This document shows, piece after piece, positions 33,765 through 42,550 of a stretch of DNA of 49,329 nucleotides. Numbering within the stretch: position 1 is the stretch's first letter; the number at the start of each line of letters is the position of its first letter. The notes beneath the pieces were generated by a model. That model did not search any database. It saw only the letters and a list, made by a program, of their open reading frames with translations, and had not been told where the DNA came from. Source of the stretch: a bacterium (lineage in GTDB: Bacteria > Krumholzibacteriota > Krumholzibacteriia > LZORAL124-64-63); contig JAIFKS010000015.1 in NCBI GenBank assembly GCA_020049465.1, positions 1 to 49,329 on the forward strand, written 5' to 3'. The position numbers and the translations under genes were made by a program.

Positions 33765-35570
33765 ATGGCCTTCGACCGCGAAAAAGCGCGCAACTTCTGC
33801 ATCATCGCGCACATCGACCACGGCAAGAGCACGCTGGCGGACCGCCTGCTCGAGTACACCGGTACGCTCACCGGCAAGGCGATGCAGGAGCAGGTTCTCG
33901 ACTCGATGGACCTCGAGCGCGAGCGCGGGATCACCATCAAGAGCCATCCCGTGCGCATGGACTACCGCGACCCGTCCGGCCAGGCGTACGTGCTCAACCT
34001 GATCGACACCCCCGGACACGTCGACTTCCACTACGAAGTCAGCCGCTCGCTGGCCGCCTGCGAGGGCGCCCTGCTGGTGGTCGACGCGGTGCAGGGCGTG
34101 CAGGCGCAGACCATCAACAACCTGTACCTGGCCGTCGAGCACGATCTGGCCATTATCCCGGTGATCAACAAGATCGACCTCGATGCGGCGCGGGTGGACT
34201 ACGTCACCGAACAGTTCATCGACCTGATCGGCTGCGACCCGTCGGAGATCGTCAAGGTCAGCGCCAAGTCGGGTGTGGGGATCGACGAGCTCCTGAAAGC
34301 CATCATCGACCGCGTCCCTCCGCCGAAGGGCGATCCGGAGGCCCCGGCGCAGGCGCTCATCTTCGACTCGATGTTCGACGCCTATGTGGGCGCCGTGGCC
34401 TACGTGCGCATGTTCACCGGCACCATCGCCAAAGGGCAGAAGATCCGCGTCTTCTCCAACGAGCGGCAGTTCGAGGTGGGGGACATCGGCTGGTTCCGGC
34501 TGGCCCGCATCTCGCAGAAGAGTCTGACCGCCGGCGAAGTGGGCTACATCGCCACCGGCGCCAAGGACGTGCGGCACGTCCGCGTGGGCGACACCATCAC
34601 GCTGGCCGAAACGCCCTGCGCCGCGCCCTGGCCCGGCTACGCCGAAGCGAAGCCGATGGTGTTCTCGGGCCTGTACCCGACCGAGAACGACCAGTACAAC
34701 GACCTCCTGGACGCGCTGCAGAAGCTTCAGCTGAACGACGCCTCGCTGACCTGGGAGAAGGAGACGTCGGCGGCGCTGGGCTTCGGCTTCCGCTGCGGGT
34801 TCCTGGGGCTGCTGCACCTGGAGATCGTGCAGGAGCGCCTCGAGCGTGAATACAACCTGAGCCTGATCGCCACGCTGCCGAACGTGGAATACGAGGTGCT
34901 GCTGCGCGACGGCACCGTGCAGCTGTGCGAGAATCCCGCGATGCTGCCGGACCCGAAGGTCATCGCCGAGATCCGCGAGCCCATCGTCCGGGCATCGGTG
35001 ATCACGCCCAAGGAGTTCGTCGGCGCGGTCATCCAGATCTCGCTGGAGCGGCGCGGCGTCCAGACGAAGATGGAATACCTGGACGTCGAGCGCGTGAACC
35101 TGGAATTCGACCTGCCGCTGAACGAACTGGTGGTCGACTACTACGACAAGCTGAAGTCCGTGACCCGCGGCTACGCCTCGCTGGACTACGAGTACCTCAG
35201 GCACCGGGCCGACGACCTCGTGCGCCTGGACCTCAAGATCAACGGCGAGGACGTGGATGCCCTGACCTGCATCGTCCACAAGGACAATGCCTACAGTTGG
35301 GGCCTGAAGCTGTGCCAGAAGCTCAAGGAACTGATCCCGCGCCAGATGTTCGCCGTCGCCATCCAGGCGGCCGTGGGCACGCGCGTTCTGGCCCGCACGA
35401 CGGTGCAGCCCTTCCGCAAGAACGTCACGGCGAAGTGCTACGGGGGCGACATCTCGCGCAAGCGGAAGCTCCTGGAGAAGCAGAAGGAAGGCAAGAAGCG
35501 CATGAAGCAGGTCGGCTCGGTGGAAATTCCGCAGGAAGCCTTCCTGGCCGTACTGAAGGTCGAACGCTGA
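33765..35570 (+). CDS. lepA: Translation elongation factor 4 (LepA)
   Basis: LepA is a ribosome-bound GTPase that affects translocation and ribosome assembly under stress. The 601-residue protein starts at ATG 33765. The GTPase motifs are [19 protein letters not shown] (G1), ERGITIKSH (G2), [18 protein letters not shown] (G3), and NKIDL (G4). The end carries the LepA-specific C-terminal domain with [20 protein letters not shown] and the final [15 protein letters not shown]. It opens the long conserved run that continues with lepB and hemW. The spacing to lepB is 31 bases. Confidence 0.97.
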   Translation: MAFDREKARNFCIIAHIDHGKSTLADRLLEYTGTLTGKAMQEQVLDSMDLERERGITIKSHPVRMDYRDPSGQAYVLNLIDTPGHVDFHYEVSRSLAACEGALLVVDAVQGVQAQTINNLYLAVEHDLAIIPVINKIDLDAARVDYVTEQFIDLIGCDPSEIVKVSAKSGVGIDELLKAIIDRVPPPKGDPEAPAQALIFDSMFDAYVGAVAYVRMFTGTIAKGQKIRVFSNERQFEVGDIGWFRLARISQKSLTAGEVGYIATGAKDVRHVRVGDTITLAETPCAAPWPGYAEAKPMVFSGLYPTENDQYNDLLDALQKLQLNDASLTWEKETSAALGFGFRCGFLGLLHLEIVQERLEREYNLSLIATLPNVEYEVLLRDGTVQLCENPAMLPDPKVIAEIREPIVRASVITPKEFVGAVIQISLERRGVQTKMEYLDVERVNLEFDLPLNELVVDYYDKLKSVTRGYASLDYEYLRHRADDLVRLDLKINGEDVDALTCIVHKDNAYSWGLKLCQKLKELIPRQMFAVAIQAAVGTRVLARTTVQPFRKNVTAKCYGGDISRKRKLLEKQKEGKKRMKQVGSVEIPQEAFLAVLKVER

Positions 35571-35601
35571 CCGGGTCGGCAACGACGGTCGGGGAGGAAC
35601 G

Positions 35602-36384
35602 ATGTTCGGGTCCAAGAAACGCAAGCCGGGCGGCCAGGTCCGCCCGCCCGCGCGCAAGAAGCATGTCGTGCTCGACTACGTGCGGTCGATCGGTTCAGCG
35701 CTGCTGATCGCGCTGGTGCTCAGGCAGTTCATCTTCCAGGCGTTCCGCATCCCCACCGGTTCGATGCTCGAAACGCTGCAGATCGGCGACTTCCTGTTCG
35801 TGAACAAGTTCCTCTACGGAGCGAAGACGCCCGACCGCATCCGGATCCCGCTGGTGAACTGGACGCTGATCGACGACCTGCCGGTGCTGAAGTTGCCGGC
35901 GATCCGCGAGCCGCGGCAGGGTGACATCATCGTGTTCGAGTATCCGCGCGACCGCAATCTCGACTACATCAAGCGCTGCGTGGCGGTGGCCGGCGACTCG
36001 CTGGTCGTGCGCGAGGGCGTCCTGTACGTCAACGGGAAGATCTACGAGAGCAACCTGGGCGAATTCGGCGGCGACCATTCCTGCATCCCGTCCTGGACGG
36101 ACCCCGAGAGCTGTCCCGAGCCGAGGGCCAAGCACGACCAGGCTTCGTACGTGCGCAACGCGAGGAACCACAGTTTCCCGTGGGAAGGCATGCCCGATCC
36201 CTACGTCGTGCCGGCCGGACACATCTTCATGATGGGCGACAACCGCTACAACAGCATGGACAGCCGTTACTGGGGTCCGCTGGACGTGAAGCTGATCAAG
36301 GGCAAGGCGCTGTTCATCTACTGGTCGTGGAACGGGGAACGCAACCTGCCGCGCTTCTCGCGCCTCGGCGACATCATCCGCTAG
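35602..36384 (+). CDS. lepB: Signal peptidase I
   Basis: Signal peptidase I cleaves secretory signal peptides on the outer face of the inner membrane. The 260-residue protein starts at ATG 35602 after GGGGAGG. A basic N-terminus leads to one membrane helix (about residues 29-48). The catalytic Ser54 is in IPTGSMLETL and the Lys124 in DYIKRCVAVAGD. The GDNRYNSMDSRYWGP box is near residue 212. A middle insertion around residues 150-190 with two Cys (SCIPSWTDPESC) could form a disulfide outside the membrane. It follows lepA by 31 bases and precedes hemW by three. Confidence 0.95.
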   Translation: MFGSKKRKPGGQVRPPARKKHVVLDYVRSIGSALLIALVLRQFIFQAFRIPTGSMLETLQIGDFLFVNKFLYGAKTPDRIRIPLVNWTLIDDLPVLKLPAIREPRQGDIIVFEYPRDRNLDYIKRCVAVAGDSLVVREGVLYVNGKIYESNLGEFGGDHSCIPSWTDPESCPEPRAKHDQASYVRNARNHSFPWEGMPDPYVVPAGHIFMMGDNRYNSMDSRYWGPLDVKLIKGKALFIYWSWNGERNLPRFSRLGDIIR

Positions 36385-36387
36385 TCG

Positions 36388-37515
36388 ATGAACACGTTCG
36401 GGATCTACGTCCATGTCCCGTTCTGCGGCTCGATCTGCGCCTATTGCCATTTCGCCCGCACGGCCGTGCATGACGGAGCCCTGAGGACCTCGTACGTGGA
36501 CGGCGTGCTGCGGGAGTTCGCGCTGCGCCGCGAACGGTGCCCGAACCTGGGCGCGCCGTCGCGTCCGCTGGCCACGGCGTACCTGGGCGGCGGCACGCCG
36601 TCGCAGCTCGAAGCGCCGCTGATGGAGCGCTTGCTGGACGGCACCGTGGGGCAGTGCGCCCGTACGGACGATTTCGAACTGACGGCCGAGGCCAACCCCG
36701 AAACGTTCGCCGCCGATCTGGCGCGGTCGTGGCGGGCGGCCGGCATCAACCGCGTGAGTCTGGGCGTGCAGAGCCTGGACGAAGCGGTGCTTCGCCAACT
36801 GGGGCGCGCCTGCGACCCGGAGACGGCGCGGCGCGCGCTGGCGTTGGCCTGTACGATGTTCCCGCGCGTGTCGGCCGACTGGATCATCGGGCCGGGTGTG
36901 GGCAAGGCGGCGCTGCTGGCCGAACTCGATGAAGCGGTGGCCTGCGGCGTGGAGCACATCTCGATGTACATCCTCGAGATCCATGCCGGCACGGCGATGG
37001 CCGCGCGCGTGCGGGACGGCGCGGTGAAGCTGCAGCCGGACGGTCAGGTGGCGCGGCTCTACCTGGCGGCGATCGAACGCCTGGCCGCCCATGGACTGCC
37101 GCAGTACGAAGTGGCCAATTTCGCGCGTCCGGGCGCCGAGTCGCGGCACAACCGCGGCTACTGGCGACGGCGGCCCTGGTTGGGCCTGGGCCCCGGCGCG
37201 CACGGCGCGTGGGGCAGGTGCCGCCGTGCCAACCACGATCAGGTCGGCGCGTGGCTGGGCGATCTGGATCAGGGGCGGCTGCCCGAGGCGGCGGTCGATA
37301 CGCTGACGGTCGGCGCGCGCCGGCTCGAGCGCGTGGTCCTGGCGTTGCGCACCCGCGAGGGCGTGCCGTTGGACTGGCTGCCGGCCGGGGCGCTGGATCT
37401 CGTGCGCGGGCAGGCCGAAGGATTGTGGCGCCTGTCGGACGGCCGCCTGCGGTTGAGCGGTGCGGGCTTCCTGCGCATCGACACGATTGAAGAGGCGCTG
37501 GCGCGGCGTTTGTGA
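36388..37515 (+). CDS. hemW: HemW-like radical SAM protein
   Basis: HemW is a radical SAM relative of HemN that acts in heme trafficking rather than as coproporphyrinogen dehydrogenase. The 375-residue protein starts at ATG 36388, three bases after the lepB stop. It opens with IYVHVPFCGSICAYCHF, where the cluster cysteines are Cys13, Cys17 and Cys20. Further signs are YLGGGTPSQLE, ELTAEANPETF, NRVSLGVQSLDEAVLRQLGR and YEVANFARPG; GPGAHG fits the family. The C-terminal winged-helix-like part is short. Its place between lepB and hrcA is the common lepA-hemW-hrcA order. The usual HemN extra Cys after the triad is replaced by His, as in HemW. Confidence 0.9.
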   Translation: MNTFGIYVHVPFCGSICAYCHFARTAVHDGALRTSYVDGVLREFALRRERCPNLGAPSRPLATAYLGGGTPSQLEAPLMERLLDGTVGQCARTDDFELTAEANPETFAADLARSWRAAGINRVSLGVQSLDEAVLRQLGRACDPETARRALALACTMFPRVSADWIIGPGVGKAALLAELDEAVACGVEHISMYILEIHAGTAMAARVRDGAVKLQPDGQVARLYLAAIERLAAHGLPQYEVANFARPGAESRHNRGYWRRRPWLGLGPGAHGAWGRCRRANHDQVGAWLGDLDQGRLPEAAVDTLTVGARRLERVVLALRTREGVPLDWLPAGALDLVRGQAEGLWRLSDGRLRLSGAGFLRIDTIEEALARRL

Positions 37516-37532
37516 GGGTGTGGGGCGTCGGG

Positions 37533-37561
37533 TTGACACGCGATCGGGACCCGGCTTAACT
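37533..37561 (+). promoter_or_regulatory. Promoter of the hrcA operon
   Basis: TTGACA (37533-37538) and TTAACT (37556-37561) are 17 bases apart. The -10 lies within the first 17-base repeat, so the repeat array covers the -10 and the start site. Confidence 0.5.
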
Positions 37562-37626
37562 TGCCGCCCGGCTTAACTTGCCGCCCGGCTTAACTTGCCG
37601 CCCGGTTGAATTTGCCGCCCGGTTTG
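37550..37626 (+). repeat. 17-base tandem repeat array in front of hrcA
   Basis: CCCGGCTTAACTTGCCG occurs three times in a row without change (37550-37566, 37567-37583, 37584-37600). A fourth, degenerate copy CCCGGTTGAATTTGCCG follows (37601-37617), and then a partial fifth begins CCCGGTTTG. The array lies between the hemW stop and the hrcA start and overlaps the -10 of the candidate promoter. No CIRCE operator is seen here. Confidence 0.93.
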
Positions 37627-37655
37627 TTTTCGGTTCGATCAATGACGGGTGCTTC

Positions 37656-38726
37656 ATGCCGACGACGAGCTACCGCACGAAGCTGGACGATCGGTCCCTG
37701 GCGGTCCTCACGGCGATCGTGCGCCTGAATCTGGAAACGGGCCGCCCGGTCAGCTCCGGGCTGGTCGAGCGCGGGATGCAGCGCGCCGTCTCGTCGGCGA
37801 CCGTGCGCAGTGTGATGAAGCGCCTCGAGGATGCCGGCTATCTGGATCAACCGCACACATCGTCCGGCCGCCTGCCGACCGATGCCGGTTACCGGGTGTT
37901 CGTCGACCGCCTGCTCGCGGGCTGGTCGCTGCGGCGCCACGACGCCCCCGCCGGCCTGGAGGACCAGGTGCGCCAGGGCGTTCGCCGCGCGGCGGGAAGC
38001 CAGGATCGGCTGAAACTGATGGCGGGCCTGCTCAGCCGGTTGACCGACAGCCTGAGCATCATCGCCGGGCCCGCGATGGGCGAGGCCGTCGTGCAGCGCG
38101 TGGAATGCTACCGGCGCGGCAGCGGACGCGTGCTCATGGTGGTGATCCTGGACGACGCCGCCGTGCGCACGGGCCTGGTGACGCTGCCCGACGATCCTTC
38201 CGAACAGGTCGTGACGGCCGCCGGTCGCCTGCTTTCCGAGCGGGTGGCCGGGCGGACGCTGCGCGACGCGACGGCGGGTCTGCCCGGGACCGTCGACCTG
38301 GTCGACACTCCGGTGACGCGCTGCGCGGTGCGCCTGTCGAGGGCCGGACGTGAACTGCTGCGCGGCGCCGATGCCGGCGAGATCCAGTTCGACGGCGTGG
38401 CTTCGGTGCTCGGCGCGCCCGAATTCCAGGAACCGGCGCCGTTGCGGGCGCTCCTGCGGTTCCTGGAATCGCCCGTGGCCATGCGTGACACGCTGGCGCA
38501 ACTCGGCGAACGGACCCGCGACGGTTTCGGAGTGTGGATCGGTCAGGAGAACCCGGTCGACGCGCTGCGGTGTTTCACGGTGATGACGCGTCGCGTCGCG
38601 CTGGACGGACGCCTGGGCCTGGTGGCGGTTCTCGGCCCCCGCCGCATGCCGTACCTGCGGGCCCTGCACGGATTGGATGCGCTGCGGCGCGAACTGGACT
38701 CGCCGGCGATTCCGCCGCTCCATTGA
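37656..38726 (+). CDS. hrcA: Heat-inducible transcription repressor HrcA
   Basis: HrcA represses heat-shock genes, classically by binding the CIRCE inverted repeat upstream of groE and dnaK. I start the gene at ATG 37656, giving 356 residues beginning MPTTSYRTKLDDRSLAVLTA. The frame starts further upstream, but that part is the repeat array. The N-terminal winged helix has ETGRPVSSGLVER and SSATVRSVMKRLEDAGYLDQPHTSSGRLPT, which is the DNA-recognition region. The rest is the helical dimerisation domain of the family. The ribosome binding site is weak. It leads grpE and dnaJ, but dnaK is not between them. Confidence 0.92.
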   Translation: MPTTSYRTKLDDRSLAVLTAIVRLNLETGRPVSSGLVERGMQRAVSSATVRSVMKRLEDAGYLDQPHTSSGRLPTDAGYRVFVDRLLAGWSLRRHDAPAGLEDQVRQGVRRAAGSQDRLKLMAGLLSRLTDSLSIIAGPAMGEAVVQRVECYRRGSGRVLMVVILDDAAVRTGLVTLPDDPSEQVVTAAGRLLSERVAGRTLRDATAGLPGTVDLVDTPVTRCAVRLSRAGRELLRGADAGEIQFDGVASVLGAPEFQEPAPLRALLRFLESPVAMRDTLAQLGERTRDGFGVWIGQENPVDALRCFTVMTRRVALDGRLGLVAVLGPRRMPYLRALHGLDALRRELDSPAIPPLH

Positions 38727-38803
38727 CGATCAAGAAGCTCGCGGCGCGGGCGCTGGCCTGGCGGCCTGTGCCCGGCGCGGCACCGCAGGAAAGTGGGACC
38801 ACG

Positions 38804-39451
38804 ATGTCGAAGCGACGCCACCACCCGTCCGAACCGACGCCGGGCGCGCCGGATGGACGGGACTCCACAATCGACGAGGCGACCGCGGACGGGGTGACCG
38901 GCCCGGACGCATCCGGCGACGATGAGGCCGCGGCGTTCGACGGCCCGGAACGCGAGACCGACATCCCCCGGGCCGCGGATGAGACGGCCGCGTCGTCGGT
39001 CGAGGAAGTGCTGCGCCGCGAGCGCGACGAAGCGCAGGAGAAGTGGCTGCGCGCGCTGGCCGAAATGGACAACCTGCGCAAGCGGGCCCGACGCGAGGTT
39101 GCCGACGTCCGCCGGTTCGCCCAGGCCGATGCCCTGCGCGGATTCCTGGACATTCTGGACAATCTGGAAAGGGCCTTGCAATCGAACGGGAACGCCGCCG
39201 ATACTGGCGCGCCCGATCCGCTCCGCGCGGGTATCGAGTTGACCCGGCAGAAGTTCCGCAGCGTGCTGCAGGAGCAGGGCGTCACCGCCATCGAGGCGCT
39301 GGGCCTGCATCTGGATCCGCTGGTGCACGAAGCGGTCGGCCAGCTTCCCCGCGAGGGCAGCGAGCCGGGCACCATCATCGAAGTGGCGCAGGCGGGATAC
39401 CGTCTGGGCGAGCTGGTGCTCCGGCCGGCCCGCGTGATCATCTGCGCCTAA
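38804..39451 (+). CDS. grpE: GrpE nucleotide exchange factor
   Basis: GrpE releases ADP from DnaK. I start at ATG 38804, which gives 215 residues; the longer frame is spurious. The first 70 residues are acidic and unstructured. A coiled-coil follows ([20 protein letters not shown], then [15 protein letters not shown]). It continues into the head: [12 protein letters not shown], the [17 protein letters not shown] helix, [20 protein letters not shown] and [18 protein letters not shown], all in the expected order. It comes between hrcA and dnaJ. Confidence 0.95.
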   Translation: MSKRRHHPSEPTPGAPDGRDSTIDEATADGVTGPDASGDDEAAAFDGPERETDIPRAADETAASSVEEVLRRERDEAQEKWLRALAEMDNLRKRARREVADVRRFAQADALRGFLDILDNLERALQSNGNAADTGAPDPLRAGIELTRQKFRSVLQEQGVTAIEALGLHLDPLVHEAVGQLPREGSEPGTIIEVAQAGYRLGELVLRPARVIICA

Positions 39452-39473
39452 GCGGCGCCAGGACAGGGACGGC

Positions 39474-40610
39474 ATGAGCGGCAGGAAGCGCGACTACTAC
39501 GAGGTCCTGGGCATTGCCAGGGATGCGGACGCGACCGAGGTCAAGAAGGCCTACCGCGCCCAGGCCATCAAATACCATCCCGACAAGAATCCCGACGACC
39601 CCGGCGCGGCCGAGAAATTCCGCGAAGCGGCCGAGGCCTACGAGGTCCTGAAGGATCCGCAGAAGCGATCACAGTACGACCAGTACGGTCATGTGGGCGA
39701 TGCCGGCGGATTCGGCGGCGGCTACGGCCAGGGCGGGTTCAACGTCGACCTGAACGACGCGTTGGAGTCGTTCCTGCGCAACTTCGGCATGGGCGGCGGC
39801 GGATTCGGCGACGTGTTCGGCGGCGGCGGCGGGGGCGGTTCTCGCGGACGTGGCCGCAACCTGCAGCTCGAACTGGCGGTGACGCTGGAGGAAGCCGCGC
39901 GCGGCGTGCGCAAGACGCTCAAGGTGACCAAGCAGGTGCCCTGCGGCGATTGCGGCGGCAGCGGCGCCGCGAGCGGCAGCAAGCCGACGGTCTGCCAGCA
40001 TTGCCGCGGGCACGGCCGGGTGCGCCAGGTCCGGCAGTCGCTGCTGGGGCAGATGGTCACCGAAGGCATCTGCCCGCAGTGCCAGGGCCGCGGCCAGATC
40101 GTGCAGGATCCCTGCCGCTCGTGCCGCGGCAGCGGCACGGTACGGGGCGAGGAGTCGCTGGAGGTCAACGTGCCGGCCGGCGTCAGCTCGGGCAACTACA
40201 TGGAACTGCAGGGCAAGGGCGACGCAGGCGAGCACGGCGGCGGCGCCGGCCACCTGCGTGTGGTTTTCAACGTGCGCGAAAGCGATCTGTACGAACGCCA
40301 CGGTGACGATCTGCTGATCGACGTGCCCGTGTCGCCGGTGGACCTGATGCTCGGCACGAAGATCGAGGTGCCCACGCTCGACGGCAAGGTGGCCCTCAAG
40401 ATCCCCGCCGGCACGCAGAGCCACAAGATCTTCCGCATGCGCAAGAAGGGCATGCCGCACGTCAATCGACCGGGCACGGGCGACCAGCTCGTGCGCGTGA
40501 TCGCCTGGACGCCCGGGGGGCTGGACAAGGACCTGGTCAAGAGGCTCGAGGCGCTGCAGTCCGATCTCGCACGGCGCGTGCCGCCGCCGGGCAGGCACCA
40601 CGAAGAGTGA
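39474..40610 (+). CDS. dnaJ: Chaperone DnaJ
   Basis: DnaJ is the Hsp40 partner that stimulates the DnaK ATPase. The 378-residue protein starts at ATG 39474. The J domain has [20 protein letters not shown] and HPD at residues 35-37. A Gly/Phe-rich stretch follows (about 80-125). Four zinc CxxCxGxG repeats lie at about 160-225: [24 protein letters not shown] and CRSCRGSG. The C-terminal substrate-binding domain ends with [13 protein letters not shown]. It belongs to the hrcA-grpE group and is 22 bases after grpE. Confidence 0.96.
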   Translation: MSGRKRDYYEVLGIARDADATEVKKAYRAQAIKYHPDKNPDDPGAAEKFREAAEAYEVLKDPQKRSQYDQYGHVGDAGGFGGGYGQGGFNVDLNDALESFLRNFGMGGGGFGDVFGGGGGGGSRGRGRNLQLELAVTLEEAARGVRKTLKVTKQVPCGDCGGSGAASGSKPTVCQHCRGHGRVRQVRQSLLGQMVTEGICPQCQGRGQIVQDPCRSCRGSGTVRGEESLEVNVPAGVSSGNYMELQGKGDAGEHGGGAGHLRVVFNVRESDLYERHGDDLLIDVPVSPVDLMLGTKIEVPTLDGKVALKIPAGTQSHKIFRMRKKGMPHVNRPGTGDQLVRVIAWTPGGLDKDLVKRLEALQSDLARRVPPPGRHHEE

Positions 40611-40612
40611 TC

Positions 40613-40630
40613 GGGCGCGCGTGCGCGCCC
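40613..40630 (+). other. GC palindrome between dnaJ and rsmE
   Basis: GGGCGCGC (40613-40620), GT, GCGCGCCC (40623-40630) is a palindrome at the dnaJ end, just before the CGGAGG site of rsmE. A loop of only two bases makes it a poor terminator; it may modulate RNA. Confidence 0.35.
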
Positions 40631-40646
40631 TGTCCCGGAGGCTCCC

Positions 40647-41432
40647 GTGCGCCAGTTCTTCCTCGCCACCGATCCCGCCGCCCTGCCGCAGCCCGGCGAC
40701 CGGGTGACCCTCGACCGCGACGAGAGCCACCACCTGCTCGGCGTGATGCGCGGAGCGGGCGACCGCGACTGGTGCCTGGTCGACGGCCGCGGAAACCGCT
40801 TCAGCGCGCGCATGGCGGGCCAGGGTGGACATCCCCATGGCGGCAGGCTCGCGGAAGTGGAGATCCTGGGCGCCGAGCGCGACCCGCGCGAGGATGATGG
40901 ACCGCGTCTGACGCTGGCCTGCGCTGTGGTCAAGGGGCGTCACTTCGATCTGGTCGTCGAGAAGGCCGTCGAGCTGGGCGCCCACCGCCTGCTGCCGCTG
41001 GTGACCGCGCGCGGCGTCATCGAGCCGGGCGAAGGCCGACGCGCCCGCTGGGAGGCGCTGATGCGCGCCGCTCTCAAGCAGTGCGGCCGCTCCTGCCTGC
41101 CGCATCTGGACGACCCGCTGGACCTGGCCGCCGCGCTGACGGCCTGCGGCGGCGACCATCTGTATGTCGGCGCCGCGCCCGACGAACGGGCGCTCGTCGG
41201 CGACGGCGCCCGGCCGGTTTCGACGGCGTCGTTCTCGGCTCCGCCGGTGTTCCTGGCGCTGTTCATCGGCCCGGAAGGCGGCTGGACGCCGGATGAGGCG
41301 CGCCGGCTGGCTGCCGCCGGTGCCCGCCCGCTGGACCTGGGCCCGTTCACGCTGCGCACCGAAACGGCGGCGATCGTGGGTCTGGGGGCACTGCGCGCGC
41401 TTGCCGTTGGCTGCCCGTGGCCGGGATCTTGA
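40647..41432 (+). CDS. rsmE: 16S rRNA (uracil-1498-N3) methyltransferase
   Basis: RsmE methylates U1498 of 16S rRNA. The 261-residue protein begins at GTG 40647 behind CGGAGG. The N-terminal PUA-like part has DESHHLLGVMRG. The SPOUT domain shows VVEKAVELGAHRLLPLVT, the KQCGRSCLP motif, FIGPEGGWTPDEARRL, and LGPFTLRTETAAIVGLGAL at the end, which form the trefoil knot that binds S-adenosylmethionine. It commonly follows dnaJ in this gene order. Confidence 0.93.
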   Translation: MRQFFLATDPAALPQPGDRVTLDRDESHHLLGVMRGAGDRDWCLVDGRGNRFSARMAGQGGHPHGGRLAEVEILGAERDPREDDGPRLTLACAVVKGRHFDLVVEKAVELGAHRLLPLVTARGVIEPGEGRRARWEALMRAALKQCGRSCLPHLDDPLDLAAALTACGGDHLYVGAAPDERALVGDGARPVSTASFSAPPVFLALFIGPEGGWTPDEARRLAAAGARPLDLGPFTLRTETAAIVGLGALRALAVGCPWPGS

Positions 41433-41492
41433 CAGCATCGACCGCGCGGTCTTTCATGGCTTCACGAATCCACTTCCCCGAAAGGAACTGCC

Positions 41493-41954
41493 ATGGCCAC
41501 CTCTGAACTGGCGGCGCGGCTGCAGGCGGCCGTCATCGCCGCCATGAAAGCCAAGGACAAGGACCGCCTCGGCGTGCTGCGCCAGATGCAGGCGGCCCTC
41601 AAGCAGGTCGAGATCGACGATCGTCGTGAGCTTTCCGACGCCGACGTGCTGAAGATCCTCTCGTCGTACGTCAAGAAGGTGAAGGACACGCTGGCTTCAA
41701 CCATCGCCGCCGGGCGCGACGACCTGAAGGCCACGGCAGAGGCCGAACTGGCCATCGTCAACGAATTCCTGCCCGCCGAGCTGGGCGAAGCCGAACTCGA
41801 GACCCTGGTCCGCGGGGCGCTGGCAGAGTGCGGCGCGCAGAGCGCCGCTGATTTCGGCAAGGCCATGAAAGCCGTGGTGCCCCTGACCACCGGCAAGGCC
41901 GACGGCGCCCGCGTCAGCGCCATGGTCAAGCGGCTGCTGGCGGAGTCGAAGTGA
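41493..41954 (+). CDS. GatB/YqeY domain protein
   Basis: The 153-residue protein starts at ATG 41493 after CGAAAGGAAC. The helical N-terminal part has MKAKDKDRLGVLRQMQAALKQ and SYVKKVKDTLASTIAAGRDDL, and the second part EFLPAELGEAELE and GKAMKAVVPLTTGKADGA, all matching YqeY. It resembles the tail domain of GatB and may bind tRNA; its role is not settled. It overlaps the next gene by GTGA. Confidence 0.9.
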   Translation: MATSELAARLQAAVIAAMKAKDKDRLGVLRQMQAALKQVEIDDRRELSDADVLKILSSYVKKVKDTLASTIAAGRDDLKATAEAELAIVNEFLPAELGEAELETLVRGALAECGAQSAADFGKAMKAVVPLTTGKADGARVSAMVKRLLAESK

Positions 41955-42550
41955 ACGAAGCGATGAATGCGCCGGTGATCTTCGGCGTCTCGGTCATCAT
42001 CCTGTTCGGCGCCCTCGGCTGGCGCGACGGACTGGTCAAGCGCGTGCTCGAGGTGGGAGGCGCCGTGGCGGCGCTGCTGCTGACGGCCCGTTTCGCCGGC
42101 TCGGTGCAGCCGTGGGTGAGCGAGCGGACAGGTGCGGCCATTGCGCCCGCCCTGCTGATCACCTGGGCGGTCATGTTCCTGCTGGGGCTGATCCTCAGCC
42201 GATTGCTGGCTACGGGCATCAGCAAGCTGCTGCATCTGACGATGCTGGTCTGGGTGGACCGGCTGGGCGGCGTGCTCCTGGGCCTGGCGTTCGGCGTGCT
42301 GGTGGCCAGCGTGCTGCTGGTGGCGGCCAGCCAGGTGCGGGGCGGATCGGTGGTGCAGGCCGACTGCGACCGCTCGTTCGTCGGGCGCGCCGTCTTCTAC
42401 GCCGCGCCGAACGTGTACATCCAGGCGCGCAACCTCTCGGGAGGCCGGGTCGAGGATGCCTGGTCCCGCTTCACCGCGCGCGCCGCCGAAGCCGCGGCCG
42501 CCGGCAAGGCCCGTGTGGAGGAAGCGACCGGCCGCCGCGACGATCCATGA
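41951..42550 (+). CDS. CvpA-family membrane protein
   Basis: The 199-residue protein starts at GTG 41951, overlapping yqeY by GTGA; ATG 41963 is an alternative. It has four hydrophobic segments at about residues 8-24, 33-50, 63-85 and 98-122, and GWRDGLVKRVLEVGG near the start is typical of CvpA. The C-terminal part is amphipathic and Ala/Glu/Arg-rich. CvpA proteins have been linked to colicin V production and to envelope stress, but no molecular role is settled. It overlaps mutS2 by ATGA. Confidence 0.83.
   Translation: MNEAMNAPVIFGVSVIILFGALGWRDGLVKRVLEVGGAVAALLLTARFAGSVQPWVSERTGAAIAPALLITWAVMFLLGLILSRLLATGISKLLHLTMLVWVDRLGGVLLGLAFGVLVASVLLVAASQVRGGSVVQADCDRSFVGRAVFYAAPNVYIQARNLSGGRVEDAWSRFTARAAEAAAAGKARVEEATGRRDDP

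Noticed and set aside
37550..37626. CRISPR array from the 17-base repeats
   Set aside because: The copies are directly adjacent with no spacers, too short for CRISPR repeats, and no cas gene is near.
37516..37655. CIRCE element at hrcA
   Set aside because: No copy of the 9-base inverted arms with a 9-base spacer could be found in the gap.
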